Assembly: GCF_024703995.1 (NCBI RefSeq)
Contig: NZ_JAMXQV010000004.1
Coordinates: forward strand, 248,001-312,000
Reading direction: 5' to 3'
DNA length: 64,000 nt
Origin: Amycolatopsis iheyensis
Lineage (GTDB): Bacteria > Actinomycetota > Actinomycetes > Mycobacteriales > Pseudonocardiaceae
Positions within the stretch are counted from its first letter, which is position 1. Every line of letters begins with the position of its first letter. A program made the position numbers and the translations under genes. A model generated the notes under the pieces. It searched no databases. It was given only the letters and a program-made list of their open reading frames with translations, and was not told the origin of the DNA. Positions 34,582 to 43,730 of this stretch are shown here, piece after piece.

Positions 34582-37442
34582 CACGGCAGGCACCCCCGGA
34601 ACACCGCCATCCCGTCGTCGGCCGCGCCGCCGGCGACGAACTCGCCGGTTCCCGGCAGCCGCACCAGATCGCCCAGCAGCAGCGACCTCGGCGCGGCGAG
34701 CTCGCTCCAGCGGCCCGCCGTCCAGCGCAGCAGCCGGCCCGGGTCGCCGTCGCCACCACCGGCCGCGTACCACGCGTCGCCGGCACGCACGATGCTGTTG
34801 AGCCGGCCCCGCAACCCGGACCCTTCGGTGGTGTCCGTCCATTCGCGACCGTCCCAGTGCCACGCCAGGCTCGCCGACGACCGCGCGCCGAGCACCCAGA
34901 CGTCGTCGTCCGCCAGGGCCGCGACGCGGATCACCTCGGCGTCCGCCGGGACGTCCACAGTGGACCATCCGCCGGCCCAGCGCAGCACCACCGACTCGGT
35001 GCTGCCGTCGCCGAGCGAGCGCATGGTGGAGACCCAGAACTCGTCGGGGCCGGCGGCGCTGAGGCAGCCGTGCAGGGTCTCCGCCGGCAGGGCCACCGGC
35101 AGCGCTCGGCGCTGCCAGTCCGTGCCGTCCCAGCTCGCCACCGCCAGCGGCTCGTCGGGCGTCGACGGCCGGAGCAACGTCCGGACCACGCCGCCGGTGG
35201 CGATCACCGACGCGCAGTCGAAGCCGGCCGCCCGGCTCCACCGGGAGCCGTCCCAGTGCAGCAGGCCCGTCCGCCCGGAAAGCCAGACGTCGTCCGCCGC
35301 GGGCGCCGCGATCCCGACCACCCGGCGCAGGTCGGGGTGGTCCACGGCCGTCCACGACCGCCCGTCCCAGTGCAGGACCACCGAGCCGGCGTCGGTCTGG
35401 CCGGCCGCCCAGACGTCTTCGGCGCCGAGCGCGGCGACGTTCCAGAGGTGCCCGGGCCCACCGGCCGGCAGCTCCGCCCGGTGCCAGCCTGAACCGCCGT
35501 CGCCCCCCGAAGCCGTCCGGACGAGCGCGGCGAGCCCGCTGACGGTCGGGTGCTCGAACACCTCGGTCATCGGGATCTCGACGCCGAGGAGCTTGCGCAG
35601 CTCCCAGTTGACCTGCATGGCCGCCATCGAACTGCCGCCAAGGGCGAAGAAGTCGTCCGACGGCGCCGGGTCGTCGACGCCGAGCACCTTCGACCAGACC
35701 TGCGCGACGATCTGCTCGACGTCGTCGCCGAGCGCCGCGGGAGCCGCGTGCACCGGCTGCGCCCGGACGCCGTGGACGTCGTACTCGCCGCCCTCGACCG
35801 GGTCGAGCAGGTCCAGCCGGCCGTCCGCGCGCCAGCGGGCCCGGCGGCCGAGCGGCCGGCTCCCGTGCTCGTCGACGACGACCAGGTCCCCGGGCTCGCC
35901 GACGGCGACGGGTGCGCCGTGGGCGTCGGTGATGTCGAGCCGCTGGGCCCCGCGGAACAACGCGAGGTCGGCGCGTTCGACGGCGTCGGCCATCGGCAGC
36001 CGGGACAGCGGCCGGCCCGGGTCGGCCACGATCGCCGTGCAGAGCTCGGCGAAGTGCACGGCGAGCCGACGCGCCGTGGCGGGCTCGAAGATGTCGCCGT
36101 TGTACTCCAGCCGCACGGCCAGCCCGCCGGGCACCTCGTCGATCAGCATCGTCAGGTCGTGCTTGGCCGTCGGCGGGTCGAACGGGAGCTCCTCGACCTT
36201 GCACCCGGGCAGGTCGATCCGGCCGGGCTCGCCGGTCTGCAGGCCGAACATCACCTGGTACACCGGGAGCCGGCCCGGGCTGCCCGAGCCCTGCACGGCC
36301 CGCACGACGTGTTCGAACGGCACTTCGCCGTGCGCGAAGGCGGCCAGCGCCGCGTCCCGCACCCGGCGCAGGAACTCCTCGAACGACGGATCGCCGGTGA
36401 CGTCCGTCCGGATGGCGAGCGTGTTGACGAAGAACCCGATGGCGTCGCGGAAGTTCCGGTGCTGCCGGTTGGCCATCGGGATGCCGACCACGACGTCCCG
36501 CTGGCCGCCGTGCCGGGCCAGCACCGTCTTCAGCACCGCGAGCAGGCCCATGAACAGGGTCGCGCCGTAGCGCCCGGCGAGCTGTTTCAAGCCCGCGGCC
36601 ACCTCCGGGGGCAGGGTGAACCGGATCGTGCCGCCGGCGAAGGAGCGCTCGGCGGGCCGGGGCCGGTCGGCCGGCAGGTCGATCTCGACCGGGGCGCCAC
36701 GCAGGTGCTCCCGCCAGAACTCCAGCTCGGCCGGGTCGGTGCGGGCGTACCGGTCCTGCTGCCAGCGCGCGAAGTCCCGGTACTGGACACCCGGCTCCGG
36801 CAACGGCGACGGCTCACCGGCGGCGAACGCGGAGTACAGCTGGGCGAGCTCGCCGAACAGCAGGCCCATCGACAGCGCGTCACCCGCGATGTGGTGCATC
36901 GTGACGACGAGGTCGTGCTCGTCCTCGTCGTGCCGCACCAGGGTCAGCCGGACCAGGACGTCCCGCGTCAGGTCGAAGCGCCCCAACGCGGACTCGGTGG
37001 CCACCTCGCGGACGTCCCGCGCGCCGACCACCGGCACCGGCACCGCGAAGTCCTCGATCACCCGCTGCACCGGGGCGCCTTCGTGCTCGGTGAAGCAGGT
37101 GCGCAGGACTTCGTTGCGCCGCACCAGTTCGGTGAACGCGCGTTCCAGCGCGGCCGCGTCGAGCGCACCCGTCACGTGGAGCACGGCGGTGACGTTGTAC
37201 GCCACGCCGCCGCCCGGGAGCTGGTCGAGCAGCCACAGCTGCTGCTGCCCGAACGACAGCGGCGCGTCCTGGCCCGCCGGCGACGCGAGCTCGTCGAGCA
37301 GCTCGGCCTTGCGTTGCCGCAGCACGTCGCGGATCTCGTCGGTCAGGGTGCCCGGCTGGGACCGCACCACGAGCCGGTCGCCGGTGACCTTCAGGGAAAT
37401 GCCCTTTTCGGTGAGCCACCGCACGAGTTCGCCGGTCGTCAC
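34581..37442 (-). CDS. NRPS protein: docking-C-(A remnant)-PCP-beta-propeller
   Basis: 953 residues, GTG at 37442 overlapping the upstream stop by four bases. Order: a TubC-type N-terminal docking domain (1-52; LVRWLTEKGISLKVTGDRL), an LCL-like condensation domain (about 58-480) with HHIAGDA at 183-189, so His and Asp are present but the final Gly is Ala; a remnant of an adenylation domain of only about 70 residues (GEPGDLVVVDEHG, then LGRRARWRADGRLDLL, like motifs A6-A8); a PCP with LGGSSM, Ser605; then about 300 residues of beta-propeller with repeats such as DVWAAGQTDAGSVVLHWDG and DDVWVLGARSSASLAWHWDG, six to seven blades. With no working A domain, this module cannot load its own PCP. Propellers of this kind are otherwise known mainly from secreted proteins. 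Confidence 0.88.
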   Translation of the reverse strand: MTTGELVRWLTEKGISLKVTGDRLVVRSQPGTLTDEIRDVLRQRKAELLDELASPAGQDAPLSFGQQQLWLLDQLPGGGVAYNVTAVLHVTGALDAAALERAFTELVRRNEVLRTCFTEHEGAPVQRVIEDFAVPVPVVGARDVREVATESALGRFDLTRDVLVRLTLVRHDEDEHDLVVTMHHIAGDALSMGLLFGELAQLYSAFAAGEPSPLPEPGVQYRDFARWQQDRYARTDPAELEFWREHLRGAPVEIDLPADRPRPAERSFAGGTIRFTLPPEVAAGLKQLAGRYGATLFMGLLAVLKTVLARHGGQRDVVVGIPMANRQHRNFRDAIGFFVNTLAIRTDVTGDPSFEEFLRRVRDAALAAFAHGEVPFEHVVRAVQGSGSPGRLPVYQVMFGLQTGEPGRIDLPGCKVEELPFDPPTAKHDLTMLIDEVPGGLAVRLEYNGDIFEPATARRLAVHFAELCTAIVADPGRPLSRLPMADAVERADLALFRGAQRLDITDAHGAPVAVGEPGDLVVVDEHGSRPLGRRARWRADGRLDLLDPVEGGEYDVHGVRAQPVHAAPAALGDDVEQIVAQVWSKVLGVDDPAPSDDFFALGGSSMAAMQVNWELRKLLGVEIPMTEVFEHPTVSGLAALVRTASGGDGGSGWHRAELPAGGPGHLWNVAALGAEDVWAAGQTDAGSVVLHWDGRSWTAVDHPDLRRVVGIAAPAADDVWLSGRTGLLHWDGSRWSRAAGFDCASVIATGGVVRTLLRPSTPDEPLAVASWDGTDWQRRALPVALPAETLHGCLSAAGPDEFWVSTMRSLGDGSTESVVLRWAGGWSTVDVPADAEVIRVAALADDDVWVLGARSSASLAWHWDGREWTDTTEGSGLRGRLNSIVRAGDAWYAAGGGDGDPGRLLRWTAGRWSELAAPRSLLLGDLVRLPGTGEFVAGGAADDGMAVFRGCLP

Positions 37443-40400
37443 AGCTCCTCCTCCACCCAGTCGTCTTCGGCGGGTCGTTCGTCGATCAGCGCCGCCAGCC
37501 CGCCGACCGTCGGTGTTTCGAAGACCTCGCGCACGCCCAGCCGGACGCCGAACTCCTCCTCCACCCTGGCCAGCAGCCGGATGGCGATCAGCGAATCCCC
37601 GCCCAGCACGAAGAAGCTCTCGTCGGTGCCGACCTCGGGCAGGCCCAGCGCGTCGGCCCAGAGCCCGGCGAGCTTGCGTTCGGTCGCCGACGCGGGCTTC
37701 GCGCCCGAGCCGGCGACCGGGGCGTCGGGCACCGGCAGCCGGGCGCGGTCGACCTTGCCGTTGGCGCTCAACGGCAGGCTGTCCAGGTGGACGACCGTCG
37801 CGGGCACCATGTACGGCGGCAGCTGTTCGCGCAGGTGCCGGCGAACGTCCTCGGCGTCCACAGTGTCCATTTCGGACACCAGGTAGGCCACCAGCCGCCG
37901 GTCGCCCTTGAGCACCGGCGCGGTCACGACCGCGTCCTCGACACCCGGGTGGCGCAGCAGCACCGACTCGATCTCGCCGAGCTCGATCCGGTTGCCGTTC
38001 ACCTTCACCTGCAGGTCTTCGCGGCCGAGGAACTGCAGGATCCCGCCCGGCCGGTACCGCCCCCAGTCGCCGGTGCGGTAGAGCCGCTCCCCGGTCACCG
38101 GGTGAATGATGAACTTTTTCGCGGTCAGCTCCGGGTCGTCGAGGTACCCCACCGCCAGGCCGGCGCCGCCGATGAACAGCTCACCCGGCACCCAGGCCGG
38201 CCGAGGCTGCAGGGCTTCGTCGAGCACCGCGAACGTCTGGTTGGCCAAGGGCTTGCCGTAGGGCACGCTCGGCCACCCGGGCAGCGGCTCGCCGACGCGG
38301 TGGAAGTTCGACCAGATCGCCGCCTCGGTGGCGCCACCCATGCCGATCACCTCGGCCTCCGGCGCGCACGCGCGGATCTCACCGGGCAGCGTGAGCGGGA
38401 TCCAGTCCCCGCTCAACATCACCACCCGCAGCGAAGCGAGCGCGGCCGGATCACCCAGCTCGGCCCACTGGACCGCCAGCCGCATCAGCGCGGGCACCGA
38501 GTTCCACACCGTCACCTGGTACTTGGCCACGAGCTGCAGCCAGTGCGCGGGATCCAGCTCGGCCTCGTGGTCGGGCACCACGAGCGTCCCACCGGCGCCG
38601 AGGACGCCGAAGACGTCGTACACCGAGAGGTCGAAGCTCAAGCTGGACAAGGCGAGCGCCGTGTCGGCACTGGTGATCCCGTACCGCCGGTTGACGTCGA
38701 GGAGGGTGTTGACGGCACTGCGGTGGTCGATCACCACGCCCTTCGGCTTCCCGGTCGAGCCGGACGTGTAGATCACGTACGCCAGGTCTTCCCCGGACCG
38801 CGTCGTCGACGGCGGCGCCGCCGCGGGTGCCCGGTCGACGACCACGACCACCGGCGTGTCCTCGAGCTCTTCGACCAGATCCAGGTTCGCGGACCGGGTC
38901 ACCACCGCCCGGGCGCCGGCCTCGCGCAGCAGCAGCGCGCGCCGGGCGGCGGGCAGCCGGACGTTCACCGGCAGGTAGGCCGCGCCCGCCCGCAGGACGC
39001 CCAGCACGGCCGCCACCTGCTCCCAGCTCTTGTCCAGCACGACCGCGACGAACTCGCCCTCGGCGACGCCGCCGGCCCGCAGTGCCGCGGCGACCGCGTC
39101 GGCGCGTTCGGCGAGTTCGCCGTACGACAGCGTCCGGTCCGCGGCGTACACCGCGATCCGGTCCGGCTCCCGCTCGGCCACCTCGAAGAACGGTTCGTGC
39201 AGCAGCGGCACCCGTGCCCACTCGTGGCCGGTGGCGTTGGCGGCCCGCTGGTCGCGGACGTCGGCCGGCGAGCGGAAGTCGGTGCGGCGCTCCGCCCAGG
39301 CGCCCTCGTCCGCGGCGAGCCGGCCCAGGAACGCCCGGTAGGCGGCGAACATGTCGTCGAGCACGCCGTCCGGGAACAGCTCCGGCACGACGTTCCAGAC
39401 GAGGTCGACACCGCCGTCGCGTTCGACCACGACGTGGTCCAGCCAGACCTGGGGAGTCTGGCTGGTGCTTTCGACCAGCTCGCCGAAGCGCTCGAAGCCC
39501 CAGCCGCCGGCGCCGTCGTCCAGCACGCTGGTGAAGACGACGGGCATGGTCGCGCCCCGGCGCCCTTCGCCGCCGGCCCGCACCCAGTCCCGCTGCACCC
39601 GGATACCGCTGTAGTGGCGGTGATCCAGGTCGCGCCACAACCGCGACTGCAGCGCCCGCGCCTTGTCCGGGAAGGACCCGGGCTCGCGGAAGTCGACTTC
39701 GAGCAGGGTCAGCGACGTGAAGTCGCCGACGACGTCCGGCACCTTTTCGTGCAGCGGCAGCCGGTTGAACAACGTGAGGTTCACGCAGAAGTGCCGGCTC
39801 CGGCTCCAGGCCGCCAGCACCTCGGCGTACGCGGCCAGCAGCACGTTCGACGGGCTCAGCCCCTCCGCCGCGGCCCGGCGGCGCAACGCCGTCCAGGTGG
39901 CCGGGTCCAGCCGCACGGCCAGCCGCTCGAACGCCGGGGTGCCGGTGCCCTCGCGCACCGGCAGGTCCGGCCCGGCGGGCAGCTCCGGGACCCGCGCCTG
40001 CCAGTAGTCGCGGGCACGCCGGTAGCGCTCGGTTTCCTCGACGCGCTGCTCCGCCAGCACGTAGTCGCGGAAGTCGAGGCCGACCGGCGTCCACTGCGCG
40101 GCCGGGTCGTCGTACGCCCGCGCCCATTCCCGCAGGACCTGACGCAGGCTCGCGCCGTCGGCCACCAGGCCGTCGAAGCTCAGGTGCAGGCGTGAGCGTC
40201 CGGGCAGCCGGGTCAGCCGGATGTCGAACAGCGGCCACCGGTCGGCGGGCAGGACCTGGTGCGACATCTCGGCGCGGACCGCGGCGAGCTCCTCCGGGGC
40301 GCAGACCGCGATTTCGTAGCGCGGCACCTCGGGCAGGACGCGCTGGGTGGTGCCGTCGAAGACCGCGCGCAGCATCGGGTGGCGCCGGACGACGGTGTTC

Positions 40401-43400
40401 CAGGCGTCGGTGAGCCGGTCCGGGTCGAGCTCGTCGCCTTCGAGCTCGAAGTAGCCGTGCGCCGACACGCCGCCGAGCGTGAAGTCCGTGCCGCGCCCGA
40501 GCAGGTACGCCTGCTGGACGTCGGTCAGCGGGAACGGCTCGGCGGCCGCCGCCGGCTCCGGGATCACCTGCGGGTACCCGGCTTCCTCCGCCGGCCGGTC
40601 GATCAGCGCGGCCATCGCGGCCACGGTCGGGTGGTGCAGGATCTGCGAGAGCGACAGCTCGGCGCCGAAGCGCTCCCGGACCCGGAACGCCAGCCGCGCG
40701 GCGAGCAGGGAATGCCCGCCCAGCGCGAAGAAGTCGTCGTGCACCCCGACTTCGGGCAGCTCCAGCTCCGCGCCCAGGATGGCCGCGAGCTCCCGCTCCG
40801 CGGCGGTCCGGGGCGCGGCCGGCTCCGCGGCCGATGCCGTGCTCAAGGCCGCCCGGTCGATCTTCCCGTTGGGGGTCAACGGGAACTCGGTGACGAAGTG
40901 GACCGCCGACGGTCGCAGGTGGCCGGGCAGGCCTTCGTCCACTCCGGACGGTGGTGCGGCCGGGTCCCGCGGCAGGACGTGGGCGATGATCGCCCGGCCG
41001 GCCACGGTCGCCACCGCGTGCCGCACGTCCGGGTGCGCGGAGAGCAGGGCTTCGACCTCGCCCAGCTCGACCCGGAAGCCGCGGATCTTGACCTGGCGGT
41101 CACGTCGGCCCAGGAACTCGAGGGTGCCGTCCGGCCGCCACCGGACGAGGTCACCCGTGCGGTAGGCCTTACCGGTCCCGAACGGGTCGTCGACGAACTT
41201 CCCGGCGGTCAGCTCGGGCCGGCCGAGGTACCCGCCGGCCACGCCGACGCCGCTCACGACCAGCTCGCCGACGGCGCCGTGCGGCACGAGCCGGAGCGCG
41301 TCGTCGGTCACGTAGACCCGCGTGTTGCGCAACGGCCGGCCGATCGCGGGCCGGCCTTCGCCGGGACGGCAGCGGTGGGCGGTCGCGCACACCGTGGTCT
41401 CCGTCGGACCGTAGCCGTTGTAGAAGGCGACGTGCTCGCTCCACGTGCGGGCCAGCTCGGCCGGGCATTCCTCGCCGGCGGCCACGACGTGGGTCAGGCT
41501 CGGCACGTCGGCGGGGGCGATCGTGGCCAGCACCGACGGCGGCGCGGTCAGGTGCGTGACACCGCCGTCCGCGACGACCGCGGCGAGCTCCGCCCCGGCC
41601 GGCGTCACCTCCGGCGGCGGGAAGTGCAGGGTCGCGCCCGAGCCGAGCGCCATCACGAGCTCCCACACCGACGCGTCGAAGCCGATCGGGGCGAACTGCA
41701 GGACGACGCTGCCCGGCCCGGCCCGCAGCTCTTCGCGTTGCCACTCGGCCAGGTTGACCAGCCCGCGGTGGCCGACCCGGACGCCCTTGGGCGTGCCGGT
41801 CGAGCCGGACGTGTAGATCAGGTAGGCGGTCTCCGGGACCGTCGGCGGCAGCAGCGTGATCTTGATCCCCGGCGACGGCGTCGACAGCGTCAGGTTCGAC
41901 GTCGGCGCGGACCGCTCCCAGGCGAACACCGCGTCCTTCGCGACCGGGCCGGGCTCCGGCGCCCCGAACGCCGCGTGCGGCACGGCCTGGCCGACTTCCA
42001 GCACCGGCACCCCGGAAAGCCGGTCGGCCAGGCCAGGTTCGCTGAGGACGACCCGAGCCTCGGTGTCGGCCAGCATGAACGCGATCCGGTCGGCGGGCAG
42101 GCCCGGGTCCAGGGGCAGGTAGGTCGCGCCCGCCTTCAGCGTGGCGAGCACGGCGACGGCGAGCCGCGGCCCCTTGCGCAGGTGCACGCCGACCCGGTCG
42201 CCGGCCTGCACACCGTTGGCCAGCAGCAGTTGCGCGGTCTCGCCGGCGAGGTGGTCCAGCTCGGCGTAGGAGAGTTCCACGCCGTCCGCCGTCACGGCCA
42301 CCGCCCGCGGGGACTCGGCCACCCGGGCCGCGATCAGCTCGTGCGCCGACTCGGCGGACAGCTCCGCGGACGCGCCGGCGCCGAGCTCGACGAGCTCGTC
42401 GTGAGCCGCGGTGTCCAGGACGTCCAAAGTGGACAGCTGCCGGCCTGGTTCGGCGAGCACCGACTCCAGCAGGCACGCGAAGCTGCGCCCCAGCCGGGCG
42501 ATCGTCGCCGCGTCGAACAGCTCGGTGCGGTACTTGAAGACCGCCCGCAGCGACGAGCTCGTCTCGACCACTTCCAGGGACAGGTCGAACTGCCCTTCCT
42601 GCTGCGGCAGCGGATACGCGGACAGCTCGAGCCCACGGTGCTCGCGCACGACGTCGGGATCGCCCTCGGCGTGCATGTCGAGCAGCGCGCCCGAGCTGCC
42701 CGCCGCCTGCATGCTGAACGCGATCTGGGCCAGCGGGGCCCGGCTGGGGTCCCGCGGCACGTCCAGCAGGCCGACGAGCTTCGGGAACGGGTAGTCGCGG
42801 TGGGTCATCGCGCCGATCACCCGCCGGTGCGTCTGCCGCAGCAGGCCCCGGAACGTGCTGTCCGGCTCGCACCGGGCCCGGACCGGGACCGGGTTGACGA
42901 AGTAGCCGGTGACGCCCTTCAGCGCGCCGACCAGGTCCGGCATCGTCGGGCAGGCGAGCAGGAAGTCGGGCTGCCCGGTGCACCGGTGCAGCAGCGCCTG
43001 GAACGCGGTCAGCAGGACCGTGAAGGGGCTGACCGCCTCTTCACGCGCGAGGGACCGCAGCTTCGCCCCGGCGTCCAGCGGGACGACGTGGGTCGCGCCG
43101 GCGAAACTCTGGCGCAGCGGCCGCGGGCGGTCGGCCGGCAGCTCGAAGATCGTGGGCGCGCCGGCGCATTCCCCGGTCCAGTACCGTTCGAGCACGGCCA
43201 CGCGATCCGACGAAAGCACCCGCCGCTCGTTGTCGACGAAGTCCGCGTACGTCGCTTTCAGGTCCGGCAGGTCTTCGCCGGTGTAGCGGTCGAGCAGGTC
43301 GCGCAGCAGCACGCCCTGCGAGACGAAGTCCGTCGCGATGTGGTGCGTGACCAGCAGCAGGACGGACTCTTCCGGGCACACGACCGCCCGGAACGGGCCG

Positions 43401-43702
43401 CGCTCGCCGAGGTCGAACGGTTCGGCCGCGGCCCGCGCCAGGTCGGACCGGACCTCGAGGCGCACCAGGCTCGGCGGCCGCACCACCCGCGCCGGCCGGC
43501 CTTCGTGCTCGACGAAGACCGACCGGAGCAGGTCGTGGCGCTCCGCCAGGTCCGCGACGGCGTCGGCCAGCCGCGGGATCTGGAGGCCGGACCGGAACCG
43601 GACGGCCAGGACGACGTTGTAGGACGCGCTGTCCGGCGCGTAGCGGTGCAGGAACCACAGCGCCTCCTGCCCGGCGGACAACGGCAGCATCGAATCGGGC
43701 AT
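37439..43702 (-). CDS. NRPS: C-A-PCP-Cy-A-PCP
   Basis: 2087 residues, two modules. C domain at about 5-430 with HHIATDF at 120-126 (His and Asp kept, Gly lost). A1 at about 450-960, core FDASVWEL with Asp676; pocket residues read by eye give D-A-W-T-V-A-G-V-C-K, close to Phe-type codes. PCP1 Ser998 (LGGHSLL). Heterocyclization domain at about 1065-1490 with the DxxxxD motif (FDGLVADG, Asp1177 and Asp1182), GDFTSLTLLEV and QTPQVWLDH. A2 at about 1500-1965, FDLSVYDVF with Asp1691, pocket D-L-Y-N-M-S-M-I-W-K, a cysteine-type code. PCP2 Ser2037 (LGGDSLI). It therefore should add an aromatic or hydrophobic residue and a cysteine cyclised to thiazoline. The acidic C-terminus DDWVEEEL fits a ligand for the docking domain of the next protein. 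Confidence 0.93.
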   Translation of the reverse strand: MPDSMLPLSAGQEALWFLHRYAPDSASYNVVLAVRFRSGLQIPRLADAVADLAERHDLLRSVFVEHEGRPARVVRPPSLVRLEVRSDLARAAAEPFDLGERGPFRAVVCPEESVLLLVTHHIATDFVSQGVLLRDLLDRYTGEDLPDLKATYADFVDNERRVLSSDRVAVLERYWTGECAGAPTIFELPADRPRPLRQSFAGATHVVPLDAGAKLRSLAREEAVSPFTVLLTAFQALLHRCTGQPDFLLACPTMPDLVGALKGVTGYFVNPVPVRARCEPDSTFRGLLRQTHRRVIGAMTHRDYPFPKLVGLLDVPRDPSRAPLAQIAFSMQAAGSSGALLDMHAEGDPDVVREHRGLELSAYPLPQQEGQFDLSLEVVETSSSLRAVFKYRTELFDAATIARLGRSFACLLESVLAEPGRQLSTLDVLDTAAHDELVELGAGASAELSAESAHELIAARVAESPRAVAVTADGVELSYAELDHLAGETAQLLLANGVQAGDRVGVHLRKGPRLAVAVLATLKAGATYLPLDPGLPADRIAFMLADTEARVVLSEPGLADRLSGVPVLEVGQAVPHAAFGAPEPGPVAKDAVFAWERSAPTSNLTLSTPSPGIKITLLPPTVPETAYLIYTSGSTGTPKGVRVGHRGLVNLAEWQREELRAGPGSVVLQFAPIGFDASVWELVMALGSGATLHFPPPEVTPAGAELAAVVADGGVTHLTAPPSVLATIAPADVPSLTHVVAAGEECPAELARTWSEHVAFYNGYGPTETTVCATAHRCRPGEGRPAIGRPLRNTRVYVTDDALRLVPHGAVGELVVSGVGVAGGYLGRPELTAGKFVDDPFGTGKAYRTGDLVRWRPDGTLEFLGRRDRQVKIRGFRVELGEVEALLSAHPDVRHAVATVAGRAIIAHVLPRDPAAPPSGVDEGLPGHLRPSAVHFVTEFPLTPNGKIDRAALSTASAAEPAAPRTAAERELAAILGAELELPEVGVHDDFFALGGHSLLAARLAFRVRERFGAELSLSQILHHPTVAAMAALIDRPAEEAGYPQVIPEPAAAAEPFPLTDVQQAYLLGRGTDFTLGGVSAHGYFELEGDELDPDRLTDAWNTVVRRHPMLRAVFDGTTQRVLPEVPRYEIAVCAPEELAAVRAEMSHQVLPADRWPLFDIRLTRLPGRSRLHLSFDGLVADGASLRQVLREWARAYDDPAAQWTPVGLDFRDYVLAEQRVEETERYRRARDYWQARVPELPAGPDLPVREGTGTPAFERLAVRLDPATWTALRRRAAAEGLSPSNVLLAAYAEVLAAWSRSRHFCVNLTLFNRLPLHEKVPDVVGDFTSLTLLEVDFREPGSFPDKARALQSRLWRDLDHRHYSGIRVQRDWVRAGGEGRRGATMPVVFTSVLDDGAGGWGFERFGELVESTSQTPQVWLDHVVVERDGGVDLVWNVVPELFPDGVLDDMFAAYRAFLGRLAADEGAWAERRTDFRSPADVRDQRAANATGHEWARVPLLHEPFFEVAEREPDRIAVYAADRTLSYGELAERADAVAAALRAGGVAEGEFVAVVLDKSWEQVAAVLGVLRAGAAYLPVNVRLPAARRALLLREAGARAVVTRSANLDLVEELEDTPVVVVVDRAPAAAPPSTTRSGEDLAYVIYTSGSTGKPKGVVIDHRSAVNTLLDVNRRYGITSADTALALSSLSFDLSVYDVFGVLGAGGTLVVPDHEAELDPAHWLQLVAKYQVTVWNSVPALMRLAVQWAELGDPAALASLRVVMLSGDWIPLTLPGEIRACAPEAEVIGMGGATEAAIWSNFHRVGEPLPGWPSVPYGKPLANQTFAVLDEALQPRPAWVPGELFIGGAGLAVGYLDDPELTAKKFIIHPVTGERLYRTGDWGRYRPGGILQFLGREDLQVKVNGNRIELGEIESVLLRHPGVEDAVVTAPVLKGDRRLVAYLVSEMDTVDAEDVRRHLREQLPPYMVPATVVHLDSLPLSANGKVDRARLPVPDAPVAGSGAKPASATERKLAGLWADALGLPEVGTDESFFVLGGDSLIAIRLLARVEEEFGVRLGVREVFETPTVGGLAALIDERPAEDDWVEEEL

Positions 43703-43730
43703 TACTCCCCCACCCAGGTGTCGGGACCGG

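Noticed and set aside
33952..36204. A 750-codon frame joining the relic C-domain gene to upstream sequence
   Set aside because: Upstream of 34581 it is a shadow of the NRPS-propeller gene; the true start is the ATG in the TGATG overlap.
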